This document shows, in pieces, positions 5,686-5,836 of a stretch of 5,836 nt of DNA. The stretch lies in the NCBI GenBank assembly GCA_003648225.1, contig QMOL01000202.1, positions 1 through 5,836 on the forward strand, written 5' to 3'. Positions within the stretch are counted from its first letter, which is position 1. Each line of letters starts with the position of its first letter. A model generated the notes under the pieces. The model searched no databases, was not told the origin of the DNA, and was given only the letters and a program-made list of their open reading frames with translations. Made by a program: the position numbers and the translations under genes. Source of the stretch: Chlamydiota bacterium (GTDB taxonomy: Bacteria; Auribacterota; UBA3054; B51-G9).

Positions 5686-5809
5686 CTAAATCGAAGAAGA
5701 TAAATAAATTAGTAGTGTTAATCGCATCTTCCGACTTTCGCGAAGCGCCCCGCGCATGCCGGGGTTGCTTACGCACCAATGCAGTCGGTTTTTAAATTGG
5801 TCGATTTAG
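5686..5809. other. Nested palindromic element, possible structured RNA or mobile palindrome
   Basis: Collinear inverted segments nest inside one another: CTAAATCGA (5686-5694) with TCGATTTAG (5801-5809); CCGACT (5731-5736) with AGTCGG (5783-5788); GCG plus AAGC (5740-5746) with GCTT plus CGC (5767-5770, 5772-5774, one bulged A); and CCCCG (5748-5752) with CGGGG (5760-5764) around a 7-base loop. The inner part gives a near-continuous 12-bp GC-rich stem in otherwise AT-rich DNA. I do not recognise a known RNA family or attachment site. Confidence 0.5.
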
Positions 5810-5836
5810 CCGCAAAGGCTATTCACAAAGCATCGC

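Larger units (their letters stand above)
5560..5836. other. Gene-free right-hand region with GC-rich palindromes
   Basis: I find no supportable gene here. The stretch holds a perfect hairpin (5585-5603), a candidate minus-strand promoter (5609-5637) and a nested palindromic element (5686-5809). A 20-base segment of the first hairpin (5588-5607) matches 5743-5762 at 16 of 20 positions, so the two GC-rich pieces appear to be related repeats. A plus-strand frame open from 5722 to the right edge, with an ATG at 5779-5781, is too short to judge. Confidence 0.6.

Noticed and set aside
5686..5809. Integron attC site or retron non-coding RNA
   Set aside because: The outer ends do not carry the attC core (GTTRRRY and its partner), and no integrase or reverse transcriptase gene is present.
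5722..5836. Start of a plus-strand gene (ATG at 5779-5781, open to the right edge)
   Set aside because: Only 19 codons are visible from the ATG, no ribosome site is present, and the frame runs through the palindromic element. It cannot be supported from this window.

Overview
The window is AT-rich bacterial DNA. Every recognisable gene is on the minus strand, so transcription runs from right to left. The gene set suggests an anaerobic or microaerophilic, probably uncultured, bacterium: a poly-ferredoxin-type Fe-S protein, an Rrf2 regulator with three cluster cysteines, a secreted calcium-loop repeat protein, and intergenic DNA full of short tandem and palindromic repeats. No gene fixes the phylum, and I do not assign one.

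From the right edge: 5429-5836 has no gene but is dense in structure. It holds a nested GC-rich palindromic element (5686-5809), a candidate promoter (5609-5637), a 7-bp perfect hairpin (5585-5603), and an array of sixteen 8-bp repeats (5432-5559) that ends 3 bases before a start codon. Next come a chorismate mutase of the eukaryotic (yeast Aro7) type (4682-5428) and, immediately downstream, a DUF5009/HGSNAT-like multi-pass membrane acyltransferase (3518-4666, start uncertain). These two look co-transcribed. A 260-bp spacer with hairpins and a 7-bp tandem repeat follows. A very good sigma-70-type promoter at its left end, overlapped by a perfect palindrome, drives an Rrf2-family regulator (2843-3256).

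Below the regulator, a 217-bp spacer carries two inverted arms of a 10-bp-period repeat, the left arm interrupted by about 24 bp containing a hairpin. Then come a 280-residue ferredoxin-like Fe-S protein (1783-2625) and a small cupin (1420-1761), tightly spaced. Finally there is a secreted FG-GAP/VCBS-type repeat protein (1397 down to the left edge, C-terminus missing), only 22 bp after the cupin.

Two functional blocks are visible. The first is chorismate mutase plus membrane acyltransferase: aromatic amino-acid precursor synthesis beside a sugar-acetylation-like membrane enzyme, with no obvious biochemical link. The second is Rrf2, Fe-S protein and cupin, which looks like a redox or nitrosative-stress module in which the Rrf2 protein probably senses through its Fe-S cluster and regulates itself and possibly the Fe-S/cupin genes. 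The most notable items are the eukaryotic-type chorismate mutase with an altered active-site and effector-site residue set, the octamer array forming its leader, and the nested palindromic element at the right edge. I found no convincing wholly new multi-gene system.
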